DNA of 64,000 bases from Cervus elaphus. Taxonomy: Eukaryota > Chordata > Mammalia > Artiodactyla > Cervidae. The position numbers and the translations under genes were made by a program. Shown piece by piece: positions 12,592 to 25,322 of this stretch. Location of the stretch: positions 124,001-188,000 of the forward strand of contig NW_025316734.1 of the NCBI RefSeq assembly GCF_910594005.1, in the 5' to 3' direction. The stretch's first letter is position 1, and every line of letters starts with the position of its first letter. The notes beneath the pieces are model-generated. The model had not been told where the DNA came from, searched no databases, and saw only the letters and a list, made by a program, of their open reading frames with translations.

Positions 12592-13387
12592 TCAGGATCC
12601 CTCTAGCCTTGAAACAGTGTTCTTGGGGTTTCTCTGGAGTGCCATCAAGGAAATCAAGGCTCCTTTCATGTGTGATGTGCAACACGGAATTGCTCTGCAC
12701 GCAGTGCAGGGGAATCGGGCGTTATCTCACGGCGAGGGGGAAGTCTCATGGTTTTTCTCGAGTTGCGGCGGGAACCTGGGGTATATTCTCGAGTTACGAC
12801 GGGGATGGCCCTTTCACCCACGTGTTTGTTCAGCCTCGTCAGGACTCTTGCCTAGTTGCGAGACACAACTCGGGATTCTCCTCGAGGCTTGGCAAGGCAA
12901 TTGGGACGCCTCTCCAGCTGAGGCGGGAGACCAAGGGTCCCTTTCCACGTGCCACAGGAATCCTGGGACTCCTATCAAGTTTCACGAGGAGTCAGGCATC
13001 GTCTCCTTTGGAGGCACTGATCTCCGCGTACCCCTGAAGTTTTCAAAGGATGTGAGGCCTCCGGTCGCGATGAGGTGGGGAACTAGGTCTTTCTCTGTGG
13101 TCTCCACAGGGGATTCAGACATCCTTTCATCTTGGGAGATGCAAGACGAGCCTGCATTCAAGTCACTGCAGGGTTATCCAGCCTTATTTCGCGTCAGGGC
13201 ATCGCGGTGTCCATTCCACTTGAGGCCGCAAACTCAGGATCCCTCTCACATACCTAGAGCTGAGAGAAGCCTCCTCTTGAGGAGCTTGTGGTAAGGTGGT
13301 ATTCCTCAGGAGTCGAAGCCAGGGACTAACCTATCATCTCGTGTTGATTCTTGGTCCACGGAGCTCTTTCGTGTTGCTACAGTGACC
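12592..13387 (+). repeat. M16: type A, 796 bp
   Basis: Type A with private CGGGCGTTATCTCACGG, CAGCCTCGTCAGG, GTACCCCTGAAG and GAGGAGCTTGTGG. Confidence 0.9.
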
Positions 13388-14183
13388 TCAGGATCCCTCT
13401 AGCCTTGAAACAGTGTTCTTGGGGTTTCTCTGGAGTGCCATCAAGGAAATCAAGGCTCCTTTCATGTGTGATGTGCGAGACGGAATTGCTCTGCACACAG
13501 TACAGGGGAATCGGGCCTCATCTCGCATCGAGGGGGAAGTCTCATGGTTTTTCTCGAGTTGCGGTGGGAACCTGGTATATATTCTCGAGTTACGACGGGG
13601 ATGGCCCTTCCACCCACGTGTTTGTTCAGCCACGACAGGACTCCTGCCTAGTTGCGAGACACAACTCGGGATTCTCCTCGAGGCTTGGCAGGGCAATTGA
13701 AACGCCTCTCCAGCTGAGGTGGGAGACCAAGGGTCCCTTTCCACGTGCCACAAGAATCCTGGGACTCCTATCAAGTTTCACGAGGAGTCAGGCATTGTCT
13801 CCTTTGGAGGCACTGATCTCCGCGTACCTCTGGAGTTTTCAAAGGATGTGAGGCCTCCGGTCGCGATGAAGTGTGGAACTAGGTGTTTCTCTGTGGTCTC
13901 CACAGGGGATTCAGACATCCTTTCTTCTTGGGAGATGCAAGACGAGCCTGCATTGAAGTCACTGCAGGGATATCCGGCCTTATTTCGAGTCAGGGCATCG
14001 CGGTGTCCATTCCACTTGAGGCCTCAAACTCAGGGTCCCTCTCAAATACCTAGAGCTGAGAGAAGCCTCCTCTTGAGGTGCTTGTGGTAAGGTGGTATTC
14101 CTCTGGAGTCGAAGCCAGGGACTAACCTCTCATCTCGTGTTGATTCTTGGTCCACGGAGCTCTTTCGTGTTGCTACAGTGACC
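13388..14183 (+). repeat. M17: type D with an A-type patch, 796 bp
   Basis: CGCATCGAGG and GCCACAAGAATCC are type D, but GTTGCGAGACAC is type A. Private: GTGCGAGACGG, GCACACAGTAC, ACCTGGTATATATTC, AATTGAAACGCC. Confidence 0.88.
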
Positions 14184-14979
14184 TCAGGATCCCTCTAGCC
14201 TTGAAACAGTGTTCTTGGGGTTTCTCTTGAGTGCCATCAAGGAAATCAAGGCTCCTTTCATGTGTGATGTGCAACACGGAATTGCTCTGCACGCAGTGCA
14301 GGGGAATCGGGCCTCATCTCGCGGCGAGGGGGAAGTCTAATGGTTTTTCTCGAGTTGCGGCGGGAACCTGGGGTATATTCTCGAGTTACGACGGGGATGG
14401 CCCTTCCACACACGTGTGTGTTCAGCCATGTCAGGACTCCTGCCTAGTTGCGAGGGACAACTCAGGATTCTCCTCGAGGCTTGGCAGGGCAATTGGGACG
14501 CCTCTTCAGCTGAAACGGGAGACCAAGGGTTCCTTTCCACGTGCCACAGGCATCCTGGGTCTCCTATCAAGTTTCACGAGGAGTCAGGCATCGTCTCCTT
14601 TGGAGGCACTTATCTCCGCGTACCTCTGGAGTTTTCAAAGGATGTGAGGCTATCGGTCGCGATGAGGTGGGGAACTAAGTCTTTCTCTGTGCTTTCCACA
14701 GGGGATTCAGACATCCTTTCGTCCTGGGAGATGCAAGACGAGCCTGCATTGAAGTCACTGCAGGGATATCCGGCCTTATTTCGCGTCAGGGCATCGCGGT
14801 GTCCATTCCACTTGAGGCCGCAAACTCAGGGTCCCTCTCACATACCTAGAGCTGAGAGAAGCCTCCTCTTGAGGTGCTTGTGGTAAGGTGGTATTCCTCT
14901 GGAGACGAATCCAGGGACTAACCTCTCTTTTCGAGTTGATTTTTGGTCCACAGAGTTATTTCCTGTTGCTACAGTGACC
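14184..14979 (+). repeat. M18: type B head, C tail, 796 bp
   Basis: Head CAGCCATGTCAGG; tail GAGGCTATCGG and GCATTGAAG followed by the GAGACGAATCC junction. Private: TCTCTTGAGTGCC, AAGTCTAATGG, CAGGCATCCTGGG. Confidence 0.88.
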
Positions 14980-15775
14980 TCAGGATCCCTCTAGCCTTGA
15001 AACAGTGTTCTTGGGGTTTCTCTGGAGTGCCATCAAGGAAATCAAGGCTCCTTTCATGTGTGATGTGCAACACAGAATTGCTCTGCACGCAGGGCAGGGG
15101 AATCGGGCCTCATCTCGCGGCGAGGGGGAAGTCTCATGGTTTTTCTCGAGTTGCGGCGGGAACCTGGGGTATATTCTCGAGTTACGACGGGGATGGCCCT
15201 TCCACACACGTGTGTGTTCAGCCACGTCAGGACTCTTGCCTAGTTGCGAGACACAACTCGGGATTCTCCTCGAGGCTTGGCAAGGCAATTGGGACGCCGC
15301 TCCAGCTGAGGCGGGAGACCAAGGGTCCCTTTCCACGTGCCACAGGAATCCTGGGACTCCTATCAAGTTTCACGAGGAGTCAGGCATCGTCTCCTTTGGA
15401 GGCACTGATCTCCGCGTACCTCTGGAGTTTTCAAAGGATGTGAGGCCTCCGGTCGCGATGAGGTGGGGAACTAGGTCTTTCTCTGTGCTTTCCACAGGGG
15501 ATTCAGACATCCTTTCGTCTTGGGAGATACAAGACGAGCCTGCATTGAAGTCACTGCAGGGATATCCGGCCTTATTTCGAGTCAGGGCATCGCGGTGTCC
15601 ATTCCACTTGAGGCCGCAAACTCAGGGTCCCTCTCACATACCTAGAGCTGAGAGAAGCCTCCTCTTGAGGTGCTTGTGGTAAAGTGGTATTCCTCAGGAG
15701 TCGAAGCCAGGGACTAACCTCTCATCTCGTGTGGATTCTTGGTCCACGGGGCTCTTTCGTGTTGCTACAGTGACC
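14980..15775 (+). repeat. M19: type A middle, C-like tail, 796 bp
   Basis: GTTGCGAGACAC and GGCTTGGCAAGG; tail GTGCTTTCC and GCATTGAAG. Private: GCAGGGCAGGGG, GACGCCGCTCC, GGGAGATACAAG. Confidence 0.88.
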
Positions 15776-16570
15776 TCAGGATCCCTCTAGCCTTGAAACA
15801 GTGTTCTTGGGGTTTCTCTGGAGTGCCATCAAGGAAATCAAGGCTCCTTTCATGTGTGATGTGCAACACAGAATTGGTCTGCACGCAGTGCAGGGGAATC
15901 GGGCCTCATCTCGCGGCGAGGGGGAAGTCTCATGGTTTTTCTCGAGTTGCGGCGGGAACCTGGGGTATATTCTCGAGTTACGACGGGGATGGCCCTTCCA
16001 CACACGTGTTTCTTCAGCGACGTCAGGACTCCTGCCAGGTTGCGAGGGACAACTCTGGATTCTCCTCGAGGCTTGGCAGGGCAATTGGGACGCCTCTCCA
16101 GCTGAGGTGGGAGACCAAGTGTCCCTTTCCAAGTGCCACAGGAATACTGGGACTCCTATCAAGATTCACGAGAAGTCAGGCATCGTCTCCTTTGGATGCA
16201 CTGATCTCCGCGTACCTCTGGAGTTTCAAGGGATGTGAGGCCTCCGGTCGCGATGAGGTGGGGAACTAAGTCTTTCTCTGTGCTTTCCACAGGGGATTCA
16301 GACATCCTTTCGTCTTGGGAGATGCAAGACGAGCCTGCATTGAAGTCACTGCAGGGATATCCGGCCTTATTTCGAGTAAGGGCATCGCGGTGTCCATTCC
16401 ACTTGAGGCCGCAAACTCAGGGTCCCTCTCACATACCTAGAGCTGAGAGAAGCCTCCTCTTGAGGTGCTTGTGGTAAGGTGGTATTCCTCTGGAGACGAA
16501 TCCAGGGACTAACCTCTCTTTTCGAGTTGATTTTTGGTCCACAGAGTTCTTTCGTGTTGCTACAGTGACC
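15776..16570 (+). repeat. M20: type C, 795 bp
   Basis: Type C, with one base lost at GGAGTTTCAAGGG (~16228). Private: GAATTGGTCTG, TGCCAGGTTGCG, GGAATACTGGG, CAAGATTCACG. Confidence 0.9.
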
Positions 16571-17366
16571 TCAGGATCCCTCTATCCTTGAAACAGTGTT
16601 CTTGGGGTTTCTCTGGAGTGCCATCAAGGAAATCAAGGCTTCTTTCATGTGTGATGTGCAAGACGGAATTGCTCTGCACGCAGTACAGGGGAATCGGGCC
16701 TCATCTCGCATCGAGGGGGAAGTCTCATGGTTTTTCTCGAGTTGCGGCGGGAACCTGGGGTATATTCTCGAGTTACGACGGGGATGGCCCTTCCACCGAC
16801 GTGTTTCTTCAGCGACGTCAGGACTCCTGCCTAGTTGCGAGGGACAATTCGGGATTCTCCTTGAGGCTTGGCAGGGCAATTGGAACGCCTCTCCAGCTGA
16901 GGCGGAAGACCAAGGGTCCCTTTCCACCTGCCACAGGAATCCTGGGACTCCTATCAAGTTTCACGAGGAGTCAGGCATCGTCTCCTTTGGAGGCACTGAT
17001 CTCCGCGTACATCTGGAGTTTTCAAAGGATGTGAGGCCTCCGGTCGTGATGAGGTGGGGAACTAGGTCTTTCTCTGTGGTCTCCACAGGGGATTCAGACA
17101 CCCTTTCGTCTTGGGAGATGCAAGACGAGCCTGCATTCCAGTCACTGCAGGGATATCCAGCCTTATTTCGCGTCAGGGCATCGCGGTGTCCATTCCACTT
17201 GAGGCCGCAAACTCAGGGTCCCTCTCACATACCTAGAGCTGAGAGAAGCCTCCTCTTGAGGTGCTTGTGGTAAGGTGGTATTCCTCTGGAGTCGAAGCCA
17301 GGGACTAACCTCTCATCTCGAGTTGATTTTTGGCCCACGGAGCTCTTTCGTGTTGCTACAGTGACC
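16571..17366 (+). repeat. M21: type D head, mixed tail, 796 bp
   Basis: CGCATCGAGG and ATTGGAACGCC with a type C centre (TTTCTTCAGCGACG). Private: AGGCTTCTTTC, GGCGGAAGACC, GTACATCTGG, GGTCGTGATG. Confidence 0.88.
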
Positions 17367-18162
17367 TCAGGATCCCTCTAGCCTTGAAACAGTGTTCTTG
17401 GGGTTTCTCTGGAGTGCCATCAAGGAAATCAAGGCTCCTTTCATGTGTGATGTGCAACACGGAATTGCTCTGCACGCAGTGCAGGGGAATCGGGCCTCAT
17501 CTCGCGGCGAGGGGTAAGTCTCATGGTTTTTCTCGAGTTGCGGCGGGAACCTGGGGTATATTCTCGAGTTACGACGGGGATGGCCCTTCCACCCACGTGT
17601 TTCTTCAGCCACGTCAGGACTCCTGCCTAGTTGCGAGGGACAACTCGGGATTCTCCTCGAGGCTTTGCAGGGCAATTGGGACGCCTCTCCAGCTGAAACG
17701 GGAGACCAAGGGTCCCTTTCCACGTGCCACAGGAATCCTGGGTCTCCTATCAAGTTTCACGAGGAGTCAGGCATCGTCTCCTTTGGAGGCACTGATCTCC
17801 GCATACCTCTGGAGTTTTCAAAAGATTTGAGGCCTCCTGTCGCGATGAGGTGGGGAACTAGGTCTTTCTCTGTGGTCTCCACAGGGGATTCAGACACCCT
17901 TTCGTCTTGGGAGATGCAAGACGAGCCTGCATTCCAGTCACTGCAGGGATATCCGGCCTTATTTCGAGTCAGGGCATCGCGGTGTCCATTCCACTTGAGG
18001 CCGCAAACTCAGGGGCCCTCTCACATACCTAGAGCTGAGAGAAGCCTCCTCTTGAGGTGCTTGTGGTAAGGTGGTATTCCTCTGGAGTCGAAGCCAGGGA
18101 CTAACCTCTCATCTCGAGTTGATTTTTGGTCCACGGAGCTCTTTCGTGTTGCTACAGTGACC
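17367..18162 (+). repeat. M22: type B, 796 bp
   Basis: CGAGGGGTAAGTCTC is shared only with M41, 15118 bp away. Also GCTGAAACGGG and AGGGGCCCTC. Confidence 0.9.
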
Positions 18163-18957
18163 TCAGGATCCCTCTAGCCTTGAAACAGTGTTCTTGGGGT
18201 TTCTCTGGAGTGCCATCAAGGAAATCAAGGCTCCTTTCATGTGTGATGTGCAACACGGAATTGCTCTGCACGCAGTGCAGGGGAATCGGGCCTCATCTCG
18301 CGGCGAGGGGAAGTCTCATGGTTTTTCTCGAGTTGCGGCGGGAACCTGGTGTATATTCTCGAGTTATGACGGGGATGGCCCTTCCACCCACGTGTTTGTT
18401 CAGCCACGTCAGGACTCCTGCCTAGTTGCGGGGGACAACTCTGGATTCTCCTCGAGGCTTGGCAGGGCAATTGGGACGCCTCTCCAGCTGAGGCGGGAGA
18501 CCAAGTGTCCCTTTCCAAGTGCCACAGGAATCCTGGGACTCCTATCAAGTTTCACGAGAAGTCAGGCATCGTCTCCTTTGGAGGCACTGATCTCCGCGTA
18601 CCTCTGGAGTTTTCAAAGGATGTGAGGCTATCGGTCGCGATGAGGTGGGGAACTAGGTCTTTCTCTGTGGTCTCCACAGGGGATTCAGACACCCTTTCGT
18701 CTTGGGAGATGCAAGACGAGCCTGCATTCCAGTCACTGCAGGGATATCCGGCCTTTTTTCGAGTCAGGGCATCACGGTGTCCATTCCACTTGAGGCCACA
18801 AACTCAGGGTCCCTCTCACATACCTAGAGCTGAGAGAAGCCTCCTCTTGAGGTGCTTGTGGTAAGGTGGTATTCCTCTGGAGTCGAAGCCAGGAACTAAC
18901 CTCTCATCTCGAGTTGATTTTTGGTCCACAGAGCTCTTTCGTGTTGCTACAGTGACC
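18163..18957 (+). repeat. M23: type C head, B tail, 795 bp
   Basis: One G lost in the run at GCGAGGGGAAGTC (~18305). Private: ACCTGGTGTATATTC, GTTATGACGG, GCGGGGGACAAC, CCTTTTTTCG. Confidence 0.88.
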
Positions 18958-19753
18958 TCAGGATCCCTCTATCCTTGAAACAGTGTTCTTGGGGTTTCTC
19001 TGGAGTGCCATGAAGGAAATCAGGGTTCCTTTCATGTGTGATGTGCAACACAGAATTGCTCTGCACGCAGTGCAGGGGAATCGGGCCTCATCTCGCGGCG
19101 AGGGGGAAGTCTCATGGTTTTTCTCGAGTTGCGGCGGGAACCTGGGGTATATTCTCGAGTTACGACGGGGATGGCCCTTCCACCCACGTGTTTGTTCAGC
19201 CACGTCAGGACTCTTGCCTAGTTGCGAGACACAACTCGGGATTCTCCTCGAGGCTTGGCAAGGCAATTGGGACGCCTCTCCAGCTGAGGCGGGAGACCAA
19301 GGGTCCCTTTCCACGTGCCACAGGAATCCTGGGACTCCTATCAAGTTTCACGAGGAGTCAGGCATCGTCTCCTTTGGAGGCACTGATCTCCGCGTACCTC
19401 TGGAGTTTTCAAAGGATGTGAGGCCTCCGGTCGCGATGAGGTGGGGAACTAGGTCTTTCTCTGTGGTCTCCACAGGGGATTCAGACATCCTTTCATCTTG
19501 GGAGATGCAAGACGAGCCTGCCTTCAAGTCACTGCAGGGATATCCAGCCTTATTTCGAGTCAGGGCATCGCGGTGTCCATTCCACTTGAGGCCGCAAACT
19601 CAGGGTCCCTCTCACATACCTAGAGCTGAGAGAAGCCTCCTCTTGAGGTGCTTGTGGTAAGGTGGTATTCCTCTGGAGTCGAAGCCAGGGACTAACCTCT
19701 CATCTCGAGTTGATTTTTGGTCCACGGAGCTCTTTCGTGTTGCTACAGTGACC
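18958..19753 (+). repeat. M24: type A, 796 bp
   Basis: Type A with CTCTATCC and private ATCAGGGTTCC. GCCTGCCTTCAAG is shared with M35. Confidence 0.9.
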
Positions 19754-20549
19754 TCAGGTTCCCTCTAGCCTTGAAACAGTGTTCTTGGGGTTTCTCTGGA
19801 GTGCCATCAAGGAAATCAAGGCTCCTTTCATGTGTGATGTGCAACACGGAATTGCTCTGCACGCAGTGCAGGGGAATCGGGCCTCATCTCGCGGCGAGGG
19901 GGAAGTCTCATGGTTTTTCTCGAGTTGCGGCGGGAACCTGGGGTATATTCTCGAGTTACGACGGGGATGGCCCTTCCACACACGTGTTTCTTCAGCGACG
20001 TCAGGACTCCTGCCTAGTTGCGAGGGACAACTCGGGATTCTCCTCGAGGCTTTGCAGGGCAATTGGGACGCCTCTCCAGCTGAGACGGGAGACCAAGGGT
20101 CCCTTTCCACGTGCCACAGGAATCCTGGGTCTCCTATCAAGTTTCACGAGGAGTCAGGCATCGTCTCCTTTGGAGGCACTGATCTCCGCGTACCTCTGGA
20201 GTTTTCAAAGGATGTGAGGCCTCCGGTCGCGATGAGGTGGGGAACTAGGTGTTTCTCTGTGGTCTCCACAGGGGATTCAGACATCCTTTCTTCTTGGGAG
20301 ATGCAAGACGAGCCTGCATATAAGTCACTGCAGGGATATCCGGCCTTATTTCGAGTCAGGGCATCGCGGTGTCCATTCCACTTGAGGCCTCAAACTGAGG
20401 ATCCCTCTCACATACCTAGAGCTGAGAGAAGCCTCCTCTTGAGGTGCTTGTGGTAAGGTGGTATTCCTCTGGAGTCGAAGCCAGGGACTAACCTCTCATC
20501 TCGTGTTGATTCTTGGTCCACGGAGCTCTTTCGTGTTGCTACAGTGACC
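19754..20549 (+). repeat. M25: type B head, D tail, BamHI site lost, 796 bp
   Basis: TCAGGTTCC replaces TCAGGATCC, as in M36. Tail GCATATAAG and CCTCAAACTGAGG is shared with M37. Confidence 0.9.
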
Positions 20550-21345
20550 TCAGGATCCCTCTAGCCTTGAAACAGTGTTCTTGGGGTTTCTCTGGAGTGC
20601 CATCAAGGAAATCAAGGCTCCTTTCATGTGTGATGTGCAACACAGAATTGCTCTGCACGCAGTGCAGGGGAATCGGGCCTCATCTCGCGGCGAGGGGGAA
20701 GTCTCATGGTTTTTCTCGAGTTGCGGCGGGAACCTGGGGTATATTCTCGAGTTACGACGGGGATGGCCCTTCCACACACGTGTTTGTTCAGCCACGTCAG
20801 GACTCTTGCCTAGTTGCGAGACACAACTCGGGATTCTCCTCGAGGCTTGGCAAGGCAATTGGGACGCCTCTCCAGCTGAGGCGGGAGACCAAGGGTCCCT
20901 TTCCACGTGCCACAGGAATCCTGGGACTCCTATCAAGTTTCACGAGGAGTCAGGCATCGTCTCCTTTGGAGGCACTGATCTCCGCGTACCTCTGGAGTTT
21001 TCAAAGGATGTGAGGCCTCCGGTCGCGATGAGGTGGGGAACTAGGTCTTTCTCTGTGGTCTCCACAGGGGATTCAGACACCCTTTCGTCTTGGGAGATGC
21101 AAGACGAGCCTGCATTCCAGTCACTGCAGGGATATCCAGCCTTATTTCGCGTCAGGGCATCGCAGTGTCCATTCCACTTGAGGCCGCAAACTCAGGGTCC
21201 CTCTCACATACCTAGAGCTGAGAGAAGCCTCCTCTTGAGGTGCTTGTGGTAAGGTGGTATTCCTCTGGAGTCGAAGCCAGGGACTAACCTCTCATCTCGA
21301 GTTGATTTTTGGCCCACGGAGCTCTTTCGTGTTGCTACAGTGACC
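20550..21345 (+). repeat. M26: type A, 796 bp
   Basis: Type A middle; tail GCATCGCAGTGTCC shared only with M38. Confidence 0.9.
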
Positions 21346-22141
21346 TCAGGATCCCTCTATCCTTGAAACAGTGTTCTTGGGGTTTCTCTGGAGTGCCATC
21401 AAGGAAATCAAGGCTCCTTTCATGTGTGATGTGCAAAACGGAATTGCTCTGCACGCAGTTCAGGGGAATCGGGCCTCATCTCGCGGCGAGGGGGAAGTCT
21501 CATGGTTTTTCTCGAGTTGCGGCGGGAACCTGGGGTATATTCTCGAGTTACGACGGGGATGGCCCTTCCACACACGTGTTTGTTCAGCCACGTCAGGACT
21601 CTTGCCTTGTTGCGAGACACAACTCGGGATTCTCCTCGAGGCTTGGCAAAGCAATTGGGACGCCTGTTCAGCTGAGGCGGGAGACCAAGGGTCCCTTTCC
21701 ACGTGCCACAGGAAACCTGGGACTCCTATCAAGTTTCAGGAGGAGTCAGGCATCGTCTCCTTTGGAGGCACTGATCTCCGCGTACCTCTGGAGTTTTCAA
21801 AAGATGTGAGGCCTCCGGTCGCGATGAGGTGGGGAACTAGGTCTTTCTCTGTGGTCTCCACAGGGGATTCAGACAACCTTTCATCTTGGGAGATGCAAGA
21901 CGAGCCTGCATTCCAGTCACTGCAGGGATATCCAGCCTTATTTCGCGTCAGGGCATCGCGGTGTCCATTCCACTTAAGGCCGCAAACTCAGGGTCCCTCT
22001 CACATACCTAGAGCTGAAAGAAGCCTCCTCTTGAGGTGCTTGTGGTAAGGTGGTATTCCTCTGGAGTCGAAGCCAGGGACTAACCTCTCATCTCGAGTTG
22101 ATTTTTGGCCCACGGAGCTCTTTAGTGTTGCTACAGTGACC
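21346..22141 (+). repeat. M27: diverged type A, 796 bp
   Basis: TGCCTTGTTGCGAG, GGCAAAGCAATT, AGGAAACCTGGG and TTTCAGGAGG are shared only with M42. Private: GACAACCTTTC, CACTTAAGGCC. Confidence 0.9.
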
Positions 22142-22935
22142 TCAGGATCCCTCTAGCCTTGAAACAGTGTTCTTGGGGTTTCTCTGGAGTGCCATCAAGG
22201 AAATCAAGGCTCCTTTCATGTGTGATGTGCAACACGGAATTGCTCTGCACGCAGTGCAGGGGAATCGGGCCTCATCTCGCGGCGAGGGGGAGTCTCATGG
22301 TTTTTCTCGAGTTGCGGCGGGAACCTGGGGTATATTCTCGAGTTACGACGGGGATGGCCCTTCCACCCACGTGTTTCTTCAGCGACGTCAGGACTCCTGC
22401 CTAGTTGCGAGGGACAACTCTGGATTCTCCTCGAGGCTTGGCAGGGCAATTGGGACGCCTCTTCAGCTGAGGCGGGAGACCAAGTGTCCCTTTCTAAGTG
22501 CCACAGGAATCCTGGGACTCCTATCAAGTTTCACGAGGAGTCAGGCATCGTCTCCTTTGGAGGCACTGATCTCCGCGTACCTCTGGAGTTTTAAAAGGAT
22601 GTGAGGCCTCCGGTCACGATGAGGTGGGGAACTAGGTCTTTCTCTGTGGTCTCCACAGGGGATTCAGACATCCTTTCTTCTTGGGAGATGCAAGACGAGC
22701 CTGCATTCAAGTCACTGCAGGGATATCCGGCCTTATTTCGAGTCAGGGCATCGCGGCGTCCATTCCACTTGAGGCCGCAAACTCAGGGTTCCTCTCACAC
22801 ACCTAGAGCTGAGAGAGCCTCCTCTTGAGGTGCTTGTGGTAAGGTGGTATTCCTCAGGAGTCGAAGCCAGGGACTAACCTCTCATCTCGTGTTGATTCTT
22901 GGTCCACGGAGCTCTTTCATGTTGCTACAGTGACC
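22142..22935 (+). repeat. M28: type C head, D-like tail, 794 bp
   Basis: Shortest monomer: one base lost at CGAGGGGGAGTCTC (~22290) and one at GAGAGAGCCTCC (~22813). GGTCACGATG is shared with M31. Confidence 0.9.
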
Positions 22936-23730
22936 TCAGGATCCCTCTAGCCTTGAAACAGTTTTCTTGGGTTTTCTCTGGAGTGCCATCAAGGAAATCA
23001 AGGCTCCTTTCATGTGTGATGTGCATCACGGAATTTCTCTGCACGCAGTGCAGGGGAATCGGGCCTCATCTCGCGGCGAGGGGAAGTCTCATGATTTTTC
23101 TCGAGTTGCGGCGGGAACCTGGGGTATATTCTCGAGTTACGACGGGGATGGCCCTTCCACCCACGTGTTTCTTCAGCGACGTCAGGACTCCTGCCTAGTT
23201 GCGAGGGACAACTCTGGATTCTCCTCGAGGCTTGGCAGGGCAATTGGGATGCCTCTCCAGCTGAGGCGGGAGACCAAGTGTCCCTTTCCAAGTGCCACAG
23301 GAATCCTGGGACTCCTATCAAGTTTCACGAGGAGTCAGGCATCGTCTCCTTTGGAGGCACTGATCTCCGCGTACCTCTGGAGTTTTCAAAGGATGTGAGG
23401 CTATCGGTCGCGATGAGGTGGGGAACTAAGTCTTTCTCTGTGCTTTCCACAGGGGATTCAGACATCCTTTCGTCCTGGGAGATGCAAGACGAGCATGCAT
23501 TGAAGTCACTGCAGGGATATCCGGCCTTATATCGAGTCAGGGCATCGCGGTGTCCATTCCAATTGAGGCCGCAAACTCAGGGTCCCTCTCACATACCTAG
23601 AGCTGAGAGAAGCCTCCTCTTGAGGTGCTTGTGGTAAGGTGGTATTCCTCTGGAGACGAATCCAGGGACTAACCTCTCTTTTCGAGTTGATTTTTGGTCC
23701 ACAGAGTTCTTTCGTGTTGCTACAGTGACC
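22936..23730 (+). repeat. M29: type C, 795 bp
   Basis: One G lost at GCGAGGGGAAGTC (~23083). Private: CAGTTTTCTTGGG, GTGCATCACGG, CATGATTTTTC, GAGCATGC, CCTTATATCG. Confidence 0.9.
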
Positions 23731-24526
23731 TCAGGATCCCTCTATCCTTGAAACAGTGTTCTTGGGGTTTCTCTGGAGTGCCATCAAGGAAATCAAGGCT
23801 CCTTTCATGTGTGATGTGCAAGACGGAATTGCTCTGCACGCAGTACAGGGGAATCGGGCCTCATCTCGCATCGAGGGGGAAGTCTCATGGTTTTTGTCGA
23901 GTTGCGGCGGGAACCTGGGGTATATTCTCGAGTTACGACGGGGATGGCCCTTCCACCCACGTGTTTGTTCAGCCACGTCAGGACTCCTGCCTAGTTGCGA
24001 GGGACAACTCGGGATTCTCCTCGAGGCTTGGCAGGGCAATTGGGACGCCTCTCCAGCTGAGGCGGGAGACAAAGGGTCCCTTTCCACGTGCCACAAGAAT
24101 CCTGGGACTCCTATCAAATTTCACGAGGAGTCAGGCATCGTCTCCTTTGGAGGCACTGATCTCCGCGTACCTCTGGAGTTTTCAAAGGATCTGAGGCCTC
24201 CGGTCGCGATGAGGTGGGGAACTAGGAGTTTCTCTGTGGTCTCCACAGGGGATTCAGACATCCTTTCTTCTTGGGAGATGCAAGACGAGCCTGCATTCAA
24301 GTCACTGCAGGGATATCCGGCCTTATTTCGAGTCAGGGCATCGCGGTGTCCATTCCACTTGAGGCCGCAAACTCAGGATCCCTCTCACATACCTAGAGCT
24401 GAGAGAAGCCTCCTCTTGAGGTGCTTGTGGTAAGGTGGTATTCCTCTGGAGTCGAAGCCAGGGACTAACCTCTCATCTCGAGTTGATTTTTGGCCCACGG
24501 AGCTCTTTCGTGTTGCTACAGTGACC
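23731..24526 (+). repeat. M30: type D, 796 bp
   Basis: CGCATCGAGG and GCCACAAGAATCC, with ATTGGGACGCC. Private: TTTTTGTCGAG, GGGAGACAAAGGG, AAGGATCTGAGG, CTAGGAGTTTC. Confidence 0.9.
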
Positions 24527-25322
24527 TCAGGATCCCTCTAGCCTTGAAACAGTGTTCTTGGGGTTTCTCTGGAGTGCCATCAAAGAAATCAAGGCTCCTT
24601 TCATGTGTGATGTGCAACACTGAATTGCTCTGCACGCAGTACAGGGGAATCGGGCCTCATCTCGCGGCGAGGGGGAAGTCTCATGGTTTTTCTCGAGTTG
24701 CGGCGGGAACCTGGGGTATATTCTCGAGTTACGACGGGGATGGCCCTTCCACCCACGTGTTTCTTCAGCGACGTCAGGACTCCTGCCTAGTTGTGAGGGA
24801 CAACTCGGGATTCTCCTCGAGGCTTGGCAGGGCAATTGGAACGCCTCTCCAGGTGAGGCGGGAGACCAAGGGTCCCTTTCCACGTGCCACAAGAATCCTG
24901 GGACTCCTATCAAGTTTCACGAGGAGTCAGGCATCGTCTCCTTTGTAGGCACTGATCTCCGCGTACCTCTCGACTTTTCAAAGGATGTGAGGCCTCCGGT
25001 CACGATGAGGTGGGGAACTAGGTCTTTCTCTGTGGTCTCCACAGGGGATTCAGACATCCTTTCTTCTTGGGAGATGCAAGACGAGCCTGCATTCAAGTCA
25101 CTGCAGGGATATCCGGCCTTATTTCGAGTCACGGCATCGCGGCGTCCATTCCACTTGAGGCCGCAAACTCAGGGTCCCTCTCACACACCTAGAGCTGAGA
25201 GAAGCCTCCTCTTGAGGTGCTTGTGGTAAGGTGGTTTTCCTCAGGAGTCGAAGCCAGGGACTAACCTCTCATCTCGTGTTGATTCTTGGTCCACGGAGCT
25301 CTTTCGTGTTGCTACAGTGACC
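24527..25322 (+). repeat. M31: type D middle, 796 bp
   Basis: ATTGGAACGCC and GCCACAAGAATCC with a type C TTTCTTCAGCGACG. CAACACTGAATTG recurs in M52. Private: CATCAAAGAAATC, CCAGGTGAGG, TTTGTAGGC, CTCTCGACTTTTC. Confidence 0.88.
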